Shown: piece by piece, positions 34,778 to 42,278 of the stretch
How the letters are laid out: the number at the start of each line of letters is the position of its first letter
Numbering within the stretch: the first letter of the stretch is position 1
From: Candidatus Uhrbacteria bacterium
Lineage (GTDB): Bacteria; Patescibacteriota; Patescibacteriia; 2-12-FULL-60-25
Length of the DNA stretch: 64,000 nt
Assembly: GCA_020850575.1 (NCBI GenBank)
Contig: JADZEJ010000006.1
Coordinates: 32,200-96,199 of the forward strand
Direction of reading: 5' to 3'
Program-made: the position numbers and the translations under genes
Notes under the pieces: generated by a model
The model's input: the letters and a program-made list of their open reading frames with translations, nothing else
Database searches by the model: none
Told to the model about the DNA's origin: nothing

Positions 34778-35380
34778 TTAGACAGTTCGAATCTCAAGAA
34801 TAGCATGGCGGGCACCTGGTACCGCGCCTTTGACGGCAATAATCCCACCTTCACGAATCTCAACAATTTCAAGGTTTTGTACAGTCACGCGCACATCGCC
34901 CATATGGCCAGCCATACGACGACCCTTTAACACATGCTGCACACCACCAGCGCCAATAGAACCAGGCATACGCAACTGATCCTTATGACCGTGAGTGGAA
35001 GGATGACCTCCAAAACCATGGCGTTTAACCACACCTTGAAAGCCTTTGCCTTTCGACGTACCAGTCACATTAATAACATCGCCTGGAGCAAACACCGTAG
35101 CCTCGAGGCTATCACCGCGCTTAAAAGCATCGGTAGCGTCGATACGGAATTCACGCAATACCTTCATTGCAGGCAAGTCTTTTAAATGACCTTGCTCTGA
35201 CTTCGTTAGGTTTTTGCCTGGTTGAAAACCAAGCTGCACCGCAACATAACCGTCTGCGTCCTTAGTCTTGACTTGCGTAACAACGCATGGACCGGCTTGA
35301 ACAAGCGTCACTGGAACAACGACGCCATCAGCCTTAAAGACTTGAGACATTTCGAGTTTTTTCGCGAGGATGAATTTCAT
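34778..35380 (-). CDS. rplC: 50S ribosomal protein L3
   Basis: Early-assembly protein near the peptidyl transferase centre. The start at 35380 gives MKFILAKKLEMSQVFKADG and a 200-residue product. DVINVTGTSKGKGFQGVVKRH near 105 and the loop PGSIGAGGVQHVLKGRRMAG near 145 are family hallmarks. It is separated from rpsJ by a 356-base structured gap, the only large gap inside the operon. Confidence 0.95.
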   Translation of the reverse strand: MKFILAKKLEMSQVFKADGVVVPVTLVQAGPCVVTQVKTKDADGYVAVQLGFQPGKNLTKSEQGHLKDLPAMKVLREFRIDATDAFKRGDSLEATVFAPGDVINVTGTSKGKGFQGVVKRHGFGGHPSTHGHKDQLRMPGSIGAGGVQHVLKGRRMAGHMGDVRVTVQNLEIVEIREGGIIAVKGAVPGARHAILEIRTV

Positions 35381-35736
35381 AAAACCCGATGGTGAATAAG
35401 GAGACATGGCCTGGGTGGACCATTGGTCTCGCCTGACTAAAGTATTTCCAGAAATCCGGAAAACGCAAAAGCCAGAAGTCTATACAAGAAAAAAAATTTT
35501 CACGTACAAACTTCTGGCCTCTCGAGCGAAAAAGAAAGGCAACTTAATTGTGATCAATACAACACATCTCACTGCGCAACATGGAGGTTATGCCGTACGT
35601 CTGCTTCGCTAGCAGAGATTACCGAGCGTAACTCGGAGCAACTTACTCCATGGGAATGATTTGTGTGGAACCGTCAGTACCATTCGGCACTGGAGACCCC
35701 GCCCTGATAAAAGGCGGGGAGATCCAATGACGATGA
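35381..35736 (-). promoter_or_regulatory. Structured leader between rpsJ and rplC
   Basis: This 356-base gap holds no convincing gene. It has a series of stem-loops: CCCCGCC/GGCGGGG (35697-35719), CCGAG/CTCGG (35622-35636) overlapping an alternative GGAG/CTCC stem (35635-35649), TCTGCT/AGCAGA (35600-35616), and a long AT-rich hairpin near 35471-35518 with a T-rich 3' side. All other gaps in the operon are under 40 bases except rplO-secY. Overlapping alternative stems upstream of a terminator-like hairpin suggest an attenuating ribosomal-protein leader. No leader family was recognised. Confidence 0.55.
35461..35518 (-). terminator. Attenuator-like hairpin before rplC
   Basis: On the minus strand GCCAGAAG pairs with CTTCTGGC around a 32-base AT-rich loop, followed by TTTTGCGTTT. 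It lies ~80 bases upstream of the rplC start, in mid-operon, so it would have to be conditional. Confidence 0.5.
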
Positions 35737-36081
35737 CTACATTTTAATCTCAACATCCACACCAGCTGGAAGATTGAGAGAAGTCAACGATTCGATTGTT
35801 TTGGCATTTGGTTCGAGAATATCGATAATGCGCTTATGAATACGCATTTCAAATTGTTCACGAGAATTCTTATCAATAAATGTTGAACGATTAACCGTCC
35901 AGCGCTTTTTGATCGTAGGGAGCGGCACTGGGCCGACCACGCGAGCACCTGTACGTTCCGCAGTATCAATGATCGTACGCGTTGATTGGTCTGCAATCTT
36001 ATGATCGTAAGCGCGAATCTTGATGCGGACACGAGAAGCCGTATCCTTTACTAGTGGTTTTTTTGTCGTGGTTTCAACCAT
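35737..36081 (-). CDS. rpsJ: 30S ribosomal protein S10
   Basis: Small-subunit head protein that also serves as NusE in transcription antitermination. The 114-residue product has [22 protein letters not shown] (~17-38), then [20 protein letters not shown] near 46 and [12 protein letters not shown] near 76. A ~12-residue Thr/Lys N-terminal extension precedes the normal start. It lies 16 bases after tuf and is followed by the unusual leader region. Confidence 0.96.
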   Translation of the reverse strand: MVETTTKKPLVKDTASRVRIKIRAYDHKIADQSTRTIIDTAERTGARVVGPVPLPTIKKRWTVNRSTFIDKNSREQFEMRIHKRIIDILEPNAKTIESLTSLNLPAGVDVEIKM

Positions 36082-36097
36082 GGCCGTATTCCATTAT

Positions 36098-37285
36098 TTA
36101 TTTAACGATCTTTGTCACAACACCGGCGCCAACTGTACGACCACCTTCACGGATAGCAAAGCGCATTTTATCTTCCAAAGCGACTGGTCCAATAAGTTTG
36201 ATGCTCATGTTAACCGTGTCACCTGGCTGCACCATGGCTACACCTTCAGGTAAGGTAATTTCACCAGTTACATCCGTAGTACGGATATAAAATTGTGGTT
36301 TATAACCGGAAACAAATGGCTTATGACGACCACCTTCTTCTTTCGTCAAAGCATAGATTTCACCTTCAAATTCAGTATGAGGCTGAATTGATCCTGGTTT
36401 GCAAAGAACCATACCACGTTCGATATCTTCCTTTTTAATACCACGAAGCAACAAACCAGCATTATCACCAGCACGACCTTCGGTCAATTGTTTGTTAAAC
36501 ATTTCGATACCAGTAACCACTGATTTACGTGTATCAACGAAACCAACGATTTCAATTTCTTCGTTAATCTTGATAACACCGCGCTCAATACGACCGGTGA
36601 CTACTGTTCCGCGACCTTCAATGGAAAACACGTCTTCCACTGGCATCAAGAACGGTTTTTCTGTTTCACGAACTGGCTCTGGAATAAATTCATCCAATTG
36701 CTTGATGAGTTCCATGATTGGTTTGGCAGCGGTTTCGTCACCCGGGTTCTCCAAGGCTTTCAAAGCGGAGCCTCGCACGATTGGAGTAGTATCACCTGGA
36801 TACTGATATTTTGTGAGAAGATCACGAATTTCTTGTTCAACAAGATCAATCAATTCTGCATCTTCAACCATGTCACACTTGTTCAAAAAAACAACAATCG
36901 AAGGCACACCGATCTGACGAGCTAAAAGAATATGTTCGCGCGTCTGCGGCATTGGACCATCAGTAGCGGAAACTACCAAAATTGCACCGTCCATCTGTGC
37001 AGCACCCGTAATCATGTTCTTGATATAGTCAGCGTGACCAGGACAGTCAACGTGCGCATAGTGGCGCTTTTCTGACTCATATTCAACGTGTGCAGTCGCA
37101 ATCGTAATACCGCGAGAACGTGATTCAGGAGCTTTATCCAACTTATCTTTATCAGCCGTTGAGGCTTTCAAGCCATGAGCATTAAGAACCTGAAGGATAG
37201 CTGCTGTAGTCGTAGTCTTACCGTGGTCAACGTGACCTATTGTGCCGACATTGACATGCGGCTTGGAGCGATCGAATTCCGCCAT
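36098..37285 (-). CDS. tuf: Translation elongation factor Tu
   Basis: GTPase that delivers aminoacyl-tRNA to the ribosome. In 395 residues it shows G1 [10 protein letters not shown] near 18-27, the switch I region [15 protein letters not shown]3 [13 protein letters not shown] near 80 and NKCDMV near 135. The beta-barrel domains 2 and 3 end with [15 protein letters not shown]. It starts the ribosomal operon and has its own promoter upstream. Confidence 0.98.
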   Translation of the reverse strand: MAEFDRSKPHVNVGTIGHVDHGKTTTTAAILQVLNAHGLKASTADKDKLDKAPESRSRGITIATAHVEYESEKRHYAHVDCPGHADYIKNMITGAAQMDGAILVVSATDGPMPQTREHILLARQIGVPSIVVFLNKCDMVEDAELIDLVEQEIRDLLTKYQYPGDTTPIVRGSALKALENPGDETAAKPIMELIKQLDEFIPEPVRETEKPFLMPVEDVFSIEGRGTVVTGRIERGVIKINEEIEIVGFVDTRKSVVTGIEMFNKQLTEGRAGDNAGLLLRGIKKEDIERGMVLCKPGSIQPHTEFEGEIYALTKEEGGRHKPFVSGYKPQFYIRTTDVTGEITLPEGVAMVQPGDTVNMSIKLIGPVALEDKMRFAIREGGRTVGAGVVTKIVK

Positions 37286-37332
37286 AGGATTAAAATTAAA
37301 TCGTTAATTGAAGGTTTTTTAGAAGTCCCGAG

Positions 37333-37361
37333 AATATAGCAGGGTGTGCAAAATATTGCAA
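37333..37361 (-). promoter_or_regulatory. Promoter for tuf and the ribosomal operon
   Basis: On the minus strand a -35 TTGCAA (37356-37361) and a -10 TATATT (37333-37338) are separated by exactly 17 bases, ~48 bases upstream of the tuf start codon. Confidence 0.7.
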
Positions 37362-37375
37362 GTCTTAGCCTATTC

Positions 37376-37699
37376 TTAAGATTCAAGTTCCTCTGAACCA
37401 AGATAAAAACGCTCTTCTAAGAGCAATTCGGTTTCAGACTGAGTCTCAAGCTTCATCGGTTGTGTTTTTGGTGAAATCAGTTCTTTATTCGCTATATGTA
37501 GCGACGAAGCAAACTTTTCTTCCAATTTTTTTTCACCTTTTTTTTCAAAAGAAATCGTTTTATGGCTCTCGGACTCGCCGGTTAAAGCTTCAAACTGATC
37601 CAGCGGCAAGAGCACAAAAGGTTCATGTCCCGATGGATCGGTAACGATCACTGGCAAACCAAGTTTTCGCGCACTTTCAAATACACGTTGAAATGACAT
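37376..37699 (-). CDS. Small hypothetical protein upstream of tuf
   Basis: Not firmly recognised. The first ~45 of 107 residues form a compact unit (FESARKLGLPVIVTDPSGHE then PFVLLPLDQFEALTGE). Its strand-helix pattern recalls the N-terminal region of Phd/YefM-type antitoxins, but no toxin gene is adjacent. The rest is acidic and low-complexity (EKKGEKKLEEKF, then Glu/Leu-rich to the end). It lies ~15 bases upstream of the tuf promoter. It could be a regulator or an unknown CPR family. Confidence 0.65.
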   Translation of the reverse strand: MSFQRVFESARKLGLPVIVTDPSGHEPFVLLPLDQFEALTGESESHKTISFEKKGEKKLEEKFASSLHIANKELISPKTQPMKLETQSETELLLEERFYLGSEELES

Positions 37700-37739
37700 A
37701 GACTAATACTACAACATACCAAAACACAGGGAACAAGAC

Positions 37740-37768
37740 TTGACACATTTGCAAGGTAATGGTAGGTA
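37740..37768 (+). promoter_or_regulatory. Promoter of the tRNA-like RNA unit
   Basis: A perfect -35 TTGACA (37740-37745) is followed, after 17 bases, by an extended -10 (TG-G-TAGGTA, -10 at 37763-37768). Transcription would start near 37775, ~33 bases before the first tRNA-like element. Confidence 0.55.
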
Positions 37769-37807
37769 CATCCGATAATCGTTTTTTCTTTCAGAATATT
37801 TACATTT

Positions 37808-37990
37808 GGACGTCTAGCTCAATGCTCTATCCCGAAATTACGCTGTATCCTTATCCCGTAGAAATCCACGGGCAAAAGGAAGTAATGAAGATCTAGCTGC
37901 GGAAGAGCAACTCTGATTCCTCTTCTCTTTTCCGACAATGGAGAAGAGCCTTGTTCAGAGCAGGTCGTGGTTCAAATCCACGGACGTCCA
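37808..37990 (+). ncRNA. tRNA-like element interrupted by two structured insertions
   Basis: The ends form a tRNA: acceptor GGACGTC (37808-37814) pairs perfectly with GACGTCC (37983-37989). The T-arm is CGTGG-TTCAAAT-CCACG (37966-37982) and TA GCTC (37815-37820) pairs with GAGC (37905-37908) as D-stem. An anticodon stem CTCTG/CAGAG (37911-37915/37956-37960) is present. The D loop is 84 bases instead of ~8 and contains three nested helices: ATTAC/GTAAT, TCCTT/AAGGA and CCCGT/ACGGG. The anticodon loop is 40 bases with an 8-bp hairpin CTCTTCTC/GAGAAGAG. No CCA is encoded (A then CTG). The anticodon cannot be assigned without knowing the splice points. Confidence 0.65.
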
Positions 37991-38061
37991 CTGGAGTGCA
38001 TTATCGTCACAACCTCGCTAACCAACTACTCGGCGCCGAGCAGGACGAAATACGCTCCTTT

Positions 38062-38138
38062 CGGGGCATAGTTTAAACGGCAAAAACAAGAACGCAAAAA
38101 AAATGCATCCTATCCTGGTTCGAATCCAGGTGCCCCGA
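38062..38138 (+). ncRNA. tRNA-like element with poly-A anticodon loop
   Basis: Acceptor CGGGGCA (38062-38068) pairs perfectly with TGCCCCG (38131-38137). The D-arm TA GTTT-AAACGGCAA-AAAC and the T-arm CCTGG-TTCGAAT-CCAGG are canonical, and total length is that of a tRNA. The anticodon arm is not: ACGCA/TGCAT with one mismatch encloses seven A's, so there is no U33 and no sensible anticodon. CCA is not encoded. It could be a degenerate tRNA, a tRNA-like RNA with another role, or the product of an assembly problem. Confidence 0.55.
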
Positions 38139-38165
38139 CAAAAAGAACCTCACTCTTTCAAACCA

Positions 38166-38199
38166 GCCCCACTTCTCTGTAGAAGCGGGGCGTTTTTTT
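38166..38199 (+). terminator. Terminator of the tRNA-like RNA unit
   Basis: Stem GCCCC-a-CTTCT / AGAAG-c-GGGGC with loop ctgt is followed by GTTTTTTT. It lies 28 bases after the second tRNA-like element on the same strand. Confidence 0.88.
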
Positions 38200-38206
38200 C
38201 TACGTT

Positions 38207-38671
38207 CTAAATTAATTGCTTTAAATCAGACAAAACTTCTGCCGCATGTTCGGCTGGTTTTACCTTTTCATACACTTTTGCAATTTTTCCTTCCGGATTA
38301 ATCAAATACGAAATACGCAAAATACCCATAAACTCACGACCCATAAATTTTTTCATCGCCCAGGCACCATAAGCTTGAATCATCTCTGTTGACTCATCCG
38401 ACAAAACAGGAAATGTAAGGTGATATTTTTCAGCAAATTTTGCATGACTCTTCACCGAATCTTTGCTCACACCCCACACCACCGCTCCTGTTTTCTTAAA
38501 ATCACTCCAGGCATCACGAATCGAACAAGCTTCGGTTGTACAACCGGGCGTATCATCCTTTGGATAAAAATACAGTAAAACCCACTTCCCTTTTGCATCT
38601 TGTAACGAATGTTCATCGCCATTTTGATCTTTCAAAGAAAAAGCCGGAGCTTTTGATCCAATTTTTAACAT
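38207..38671 (-). CDS. bcp: Thioredoxin-dependent peroxiredoxin, BCP/PrxQ type
   Basis: Reduces hydrogen peroxide and organic hydroperoxides. The 154-residue product has the peroxidatic cysteine C44 in YPKDDTPGCTTEAC, with a second cysteine (C49) five residues on, the PrxQ arrangement that forms an intramolecular disulphide. The thioredoxin fold continues with VVWGVSKDSVKSHAKFAEKY and FPVLSDES. The start at 38671 gives the usual MLKIGSKAPAFSL; the upstream extension is Cys-rich and unlikely. Confidence 0.95.
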   Translation of the reverse strand: MLKIGSKAPAFSLKDQNGDEHSLQDAKGKWVLLYFYPKDDTPGCTTEACSIRDAWSDFKKTGAVVWGVSKDSVKSHAKFAEKYHLTFPVLSDESTEMIQAYGAWAMKKFMGREFMGILRISYLINPEGKIAKVYEKVKPAEHAAEVLSDLKQLI

Positions 38672-38694
38672 AGCCGGATAACAATAGCATGTAT

Positions 38695-38728
38695 ACAAAC
38701 AAAAATCCCCACACTTTAAGCATGGGGT
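38695..38728 (-). terminator. Terminator between the 218-residue gene and bcp
   Basis: On the minus strand CCCCATGC-ttaaa-GTGTGGGG is followed by ATTTTTGTTTG. Confidence 0.75.
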
Positions 38729-38766
38729 CAGTAGCACCTTCTTATTTTTTTCATTTCTAAAGAAGA

Positions 38767-39423
38767 TTAGGCGATGCGCTTGGCTGATGAATAACGTGCG
38801 ATTGGAAGAATGTCGCCTTCAAAAGGACCATGAACTGGCATAAACGTCAAACCAAGACGCATACGACCATCGGATACAACTTGCAAACCTAGTCGCTGAT
38901 CATTGATGACAGTTGAGCTAATGGCGCTAATGATTCGACCGTGCGGCCAAGAAGCGTCATACACCGTCTCCATCAAGAAAAGAAACATGAGTTCTGCCAC
39001 ATTTGGCAAAGCAACTTCTCCGGATCGCATCCTGTACTGATCAGCAAGACCATCCAAGATTCCATCCATCTGCATTACCGTCTGAATGACCTTGGTGACA
39101 TTGAATGGTGCGGGCATAAAACAAGCCCAACCCGCTTCACCTGTTGAGACGGAACGAAAAGCAGCATTTTCACGAAGCACCGCCGTATGCTGAAGCTTGT
39201 ACACCGTATCCAATTGAGCCACCGTCAAGCTCGGCAAGAAACGCAAATAGCCGGCTCGATATCCTCTCTGATACGAATCAGCACGCATGCCATACAATTG
39301 CTCTGACGTGAACGGCAAAGCAGGAACCGTTCCTTCAAACGATTTTTTGAAAAAACGTTGATAAAATTGATGACAATCCTTCTGCGTCCAACTTTGTGAC
39401 TGTTCTTGCATCTTTTTATCCAT
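38767..39423 (-). CDS. Hypothetical protein
   Basis: Not recognised. The 218-residue product from 39423 (MDKKMQEQSQSW) has no signal or membrane segment. A helical N-terminal region (DCHQFYQRFFKKSFEG, SYQRGYRAGYLRFLPSLT) is followed by a mixed alpha/beta part. It ends in beta-rich sequence (GRMRLGLTFMPVHGPFEGD). No catalytic motif or cysteine cluster stands out. Terminator downstream and divergent gene upstream, so it is a single-gene unit. The ORF could start at 39465, but the added residues (YCLRSSFTLKG) look spurious. Confidence 0.6.
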   Translation of the reverse strand: MDKKMQEQSQSWTQKDCHQFYQRFFKKSFEGTVPALPFTSEQLYGMRADSYQRGYRAGYLRFLPSLTVAQLDTVYKLQHTAVLRENAAFRSVSTGEAGWACFMPAPFNVTKVIQTVMQMDGILDGLADQYRMRSGEVALPNVAELMFLFLMETVYDASWPHGRIISAISSTVINDQRLGLQVVSDGRMRLGLTFMPVHGPFEGDILPIARYSSAKRIA

Positions 39424-39596
39424 GATCGCACCTTTCAATGTAAAAGAACTCCGAAGACAATACATATCCTATTCTACAATAGAAAAGGAAAATAAAAACT
39501 AAAACAATCAAAAAAAACTGTCAATGTTTGACGAAAAATAATCAAGGAAGTAACTTATTTATTCGAACTTTAACTATATCAACTGGAGGTTGGGTA

Positions 39597-40319
39597 ATGA
39601 ATGAATATCAACATCTCATTAATGAATTTGGTTTGGCTGAAGCGCTCCGTCGCATTAGACTAACCCACAATTCGAATGACGACACAATCGATTTGCAATT
39701 TGCCATCATTCATTCACAAATCATTGAAGAGTTGGATCTGAGTAAGGTCAATCTGACACACAGCGTTTGGCACAAAGTTTCGATCAAGAAACTAACCGGA
39801 ACCAATATTCAAATAAAATATGCGGTCTGGGAAGAGGTCGATATCGCTGGAGGAGAAATCAGTCAAGTTATCGCAAACGGAATAAAACTAACTCGTTGCA
39901 CCTTTACTCATCTCAAAATTGAATCGAGCGAACTATCTCGCACACTCTGGGACCATGTTAGACTGAACAATTGCCGAATTTTGACGGTCAAAATGGTAAA
40001 CGCCATTTGGAAAAAATGCGTCTTCGTTGACACAGTCCTCGTAAATATAGACGGACGCTATCTTGATATGCGACCTGATATGATCGGCATCGGGAATGTT
40101 TTTACCGGAAAAATGGTCTGGACAGATAGTGATTTGTGTCGTGCGAAATTCCGTCTTGACGATTTGAGTGCGATTTTGATGAAAAGAATCATCATGTCTC
40201 GTCCTACACTAAAACAAGATGGACGTTTTATCTACTCCCAAAAAATCTCCAAAAAAATAGACAACGCGATATTCCGAAATCAACGCCAATCAAGAAAACC
40301 GATTCATCACCGTAAATGA
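39597..40319 (+). CDS. Pentapeptide-repeat-like protein
   Basis: Residues ~48-180 show a hydrophobic residue about every five positions (LDLSKVNLTHSVWHKVSIKK, TFTHLKIESSELSRTLWDHV, VFVDTVLVNIDGRYLDM). This is the pattern of a right-handed quadrilateral beta-helix as in pentapeptide repeat proteins, although the A-(D/N)-L-x-x consensus is degenerate. Such proteins can mimic DNA or act as scaffolds. The start at 39597 is set by a clean GGAGG seven bases upstream (39585-39589). The C-terminus is basic. Single gene with a terminator. Confidence 0.6.
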   Translation: MNEYQHLINEFGLAEALRRIRLTHNSNDDTIDLQFAIIHSQIIEELDLSKVNLTHSVWHKVSIKKLTGTNIQIKYAVWEEVDIAGGEISQVIANGIKLTRCTFTHLKIESSELSRTLWDHVRLNNCRILTVKMVNAIWKKCVFVDTVLVNIDGRYLDMRPDMIGIGNVFTGKMVWTDSDLCRAKFRLDDLSAILMKRIIMSRPTLKQDGRFIYSQKISKKIDNAIFRNQRQSRKPIHHRK

Positions 40320-40321
40320 TC

Positions 40322-40360
40322 AAATCTCATTCAACATAGTCTCATGAATGAGATTTTTTG
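40322..40360 (+). terminator. Terminator after the pentapeptide-like gene
   Basis: A 10-bp stem AATCTCATTC/GAATGAGATT followed by TTTTG, starting 3 bases after the stop. Confidence 0.8.
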
Positions 40361-40371
40361 TTACAAAAATG

Positions 40372-40731
40372 TTAGTGCAAACGTTTTTTGTCTTTCGTAT
40401 CGAATAACCCATTCACAAGCCATGACGTTAACCAGTACACCAAAGCTCCAAAAAAAGCTGCTCTAAAATCCATCACATCAAATCCCTTCACGATACTTGA
40501 TGCAAGCCAAAACATAAATGCATTCACCACAAATGTGAATAAACCCAATGTAATAATATTCACCGGAAGCGTCAGCAACAAAACCAACGGTCGAATCAAA
40601 GCGTTTACCAAACCAATAATCAAGGCTGCAATGAAAGCCGCCCAAAAACTTCGAACGGAAACTCCCGGTACAAGATATGCCGCAACCATAACTGAGGCTG
40701 CTGAAATGACCCAACGAAGAAGCAATAACAT
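40372..40731 (-). CDS. Holin-like superfamily IV membrane protein (PF04020)
   Basis: A 119-residue protein with four membrane segments. LLRWVISAASVMVAAYLVPG (residues 5-24), FIAALIIGLVNALIRPLVLL (~33-52) and LPVNIITLGLFTFVVNAFMF (~55-74) match the small 'phage holin superfamily IV' family found widely in bacterial chromosomes, where no lysis role is known. It lies 9 bases after xseB in the same direction and ends near the pentapeptide gene's terminator. Confidence 0.85.
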   Translation of the reverse strand: MLLLLRWVISAASVMVAAYLVPGVSVRSFWAAFIAALIIGLVNALIRPLVLLLTLPVNIITLGLFTFVVNAFMFWLASSIVKGFDVMDFRAAFFGALVYWLTSWLVNGLFDTKDKKRLH

Positions 40732-40740
40732 AAAATCATC

Positions 40741-40950
40741 CTATGAAAATTTTTGCTTAATATCTTTTACCTTATTCTCTGCCTCGTCTAATTTTTTCTT
40801 CAATAAATCCGCAATCATCATAGCGCGCTCAAATTTCTTAAGACCTGTGTCAACATCCGCTTCTCCTCGCTCAAACCAAGCCGAAATGTCTTCAAGCTCA
40901 GAAAAACCCTTAGCAACATCTATTTCTTTCATTTCTTTTTTTATAGCCAT
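40741..40950 (-). CDS. xseB: Exodeoxyribonuclease VII small subunit
   Basis: Small helical subunit of ExoVII, which degrades single-stranded DNA. The 69-residue product has GFSELEDISAWFERGEADVD near 15-35 followed by GLKKFERAMMIADLLKKKLDEAE, the family pattern. It lies 136 bases downstream of xseA on the same strand; that gap shows nothing I can identify. Confidence 0.9.
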   Translation of the reverse strand: MAIKKEMKEIDVAKGFSELEDISAWFERGEADVDTGLKKFERAMMIADLLKKKLDEAENKVKDIKQKFS

Positions 40951-41086
40951 ATTTGCAATAATTCACTATTTTTCCGAACCTAACCTTACAATACTCTAAA
41001 GTATGATACGGCTCAAGACTGGATAAATGATTACTATGTGTACTAATTCCTTGATACCTTATCTAAAGCAAGAAGAGAAAATAATA

Positions 41087-42277
41087 TTACAAAAAGTTTC
41101 CTTGAACTGAAGAAGTATTTCCAACGCATGCATCAATTTCTCCATCTTGGAAGATAACACGAATTCCATCACCATCTTTCAACAATGATTTATGTGTAAT
41201 CATTCTTCCATTTTTCCCCTTCACTAAAACATAGCCTCTCGCAAGAACTTGTCGCGGATCAAGACCTGACAAGATCTGAATACGCATCTCCAAGCGCTCA
41301 CGCAATACCTGAAGCCAACGTGATGAATAAGATTGTAAGTATTCTGAAAGATGCGAAAGCTCAACGCTTCGTGCTTGCAACCAAATCCCGGGAGCGAATA
41401 ATACTTTTTCTAAAATACGATGCCCTGAATCCAATAATTCTCGCATACTATCATCTACCACCTGCTGCATAGTCACAATTTCATACAGTATATCCTTTCG
41501 ATCTGGGACCAATCGACGAGCGCAGTCTGTTGGAGTTGAACCACGAATATCCGCCACTTCTTCTGCCAAAGTAATATCACGCTCATGTCCAATCGCTACC
41601 ATCGTTGGAATACGTGATGCATGAATCGCTCGTACCAATACTTCATCGTTAAATGCGATCAAATCTTCAAATGAACCACCCCCGCGTGTAATGATAATCG
41701 CATCATATTCTCCATTCTGTGCCGCCTCCAACGCATTCATAACCGACATTGGTGCCCGTTCACCCTGAACGACTACATGATAACTATCAATCTCTAATCC
41801 TCTCCAACGTTCAGTAACAATACGTAAAAAATCTCCATAAGCGGCACTTTCGCGCGAAGCAATAAGCGCAATCTTTTTTGGAAATCGAGGTAATGTACGT
41901 TTGCGCGACGGATCAAACAGTCCCTCTTTCTCTAAACGCTCTCGAAGCAAAGCGAGCGCACGCCGCAAGTTCCCCTCACCCGAAATCTCTACACGATCTG
42001 CTGATAATGAAAACTTGCCATATTTTGGATACACGCGCGGCGAACCAAATACTTTTACCTTCATCCCATCTTCAATTGGAACTCGCAAATTCCACACCGT
42101 CATAAACACATTAATCAAAGCTTTATCATCCTTTAAATCAAAAGATACCCACTGTCCTTGCGAAACCCGAAAACCGGAAACTTCTCCTTCGACCGCCACA
42201 TCGCTCGGCCAAGTTTCTTTAAGTGTCGCATTGATAACATCTACAAACTCCGAGACTGCAATACAACGAAATTCCAT
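41087..42277 (-). CDS. xseA: Exodeoxyribonuclease VII large subunit
   Basis: Catalytic subunit of ExoVII. An N-terminal OB domain (residues 5-100, VEGEVSGFRVSQGQWVSFDLKD) is followed by the nuclease core: FPKKIALIASRESAAYGDFL near 130, DAIIITRGGGSFEDLIAFND near 190 and AIGHERDITLAEEVADIRGSTPT near 230. A shortened coiled-coil region and GLDPRQVLARGYVLV close the 396-residue protein. E. coli XseA is ~456, so the coiled coil is reduced. It lies 1 base after the anchored 626-residue gene. Confidence 0.95.
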   Translation of the reverse strand: MEFRCIAVSEFVDVINATLKETWPSDVAVEGEVSGFRVSQGQWVSFDLKDDKALINVFMTVWNLRVPIEDGMKVKVFGSPRVYPKYGKFSLSADRVEISGEGNLRRALALLRERLEKEGLFDPSRKRTLPRFPKKIALIASRESAAYGDFLRIVTERWRGLEIDSYHVVVQGERAPMSVMNALEAAQNGEYDAIIITRGGGSFEDLIAFNDEVLVRAIHASRIPTMVAIGHERDITLAEEVADIRGSTPTDCARRLVPDRKDILYEIVTMQQVVDDSMRELLDSGHRILEKVLFAPGIWLQARSVELSHLSEYLQSYSSRWLQVLRERLEMRIQILSGLDPRQVLARGYVLVKGKNGRMITHKSLLKDGDGIRVIFQDGEIDACVGNTSSVQGNFL

Positions 42278-42278
42278 A

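Noticed and set aside
35406..35612. 68-codon plus-strand frame between rpsJ and rplC
   Set aside because: It is antisense to the operon, covers the hairpins and has no protein-like features.
37775..38199. A single tmRNA or RNase P RNA spanning both tRNA-like elements
   Set aside because: Each element has its own complete acceptor and T stem, and no tmRNA tag frame or RNase P core motif was found.
40951..41086. Gene in the xseA-xseB gap
   Set aside because: No open frame with a start or conserved pattern was seen.
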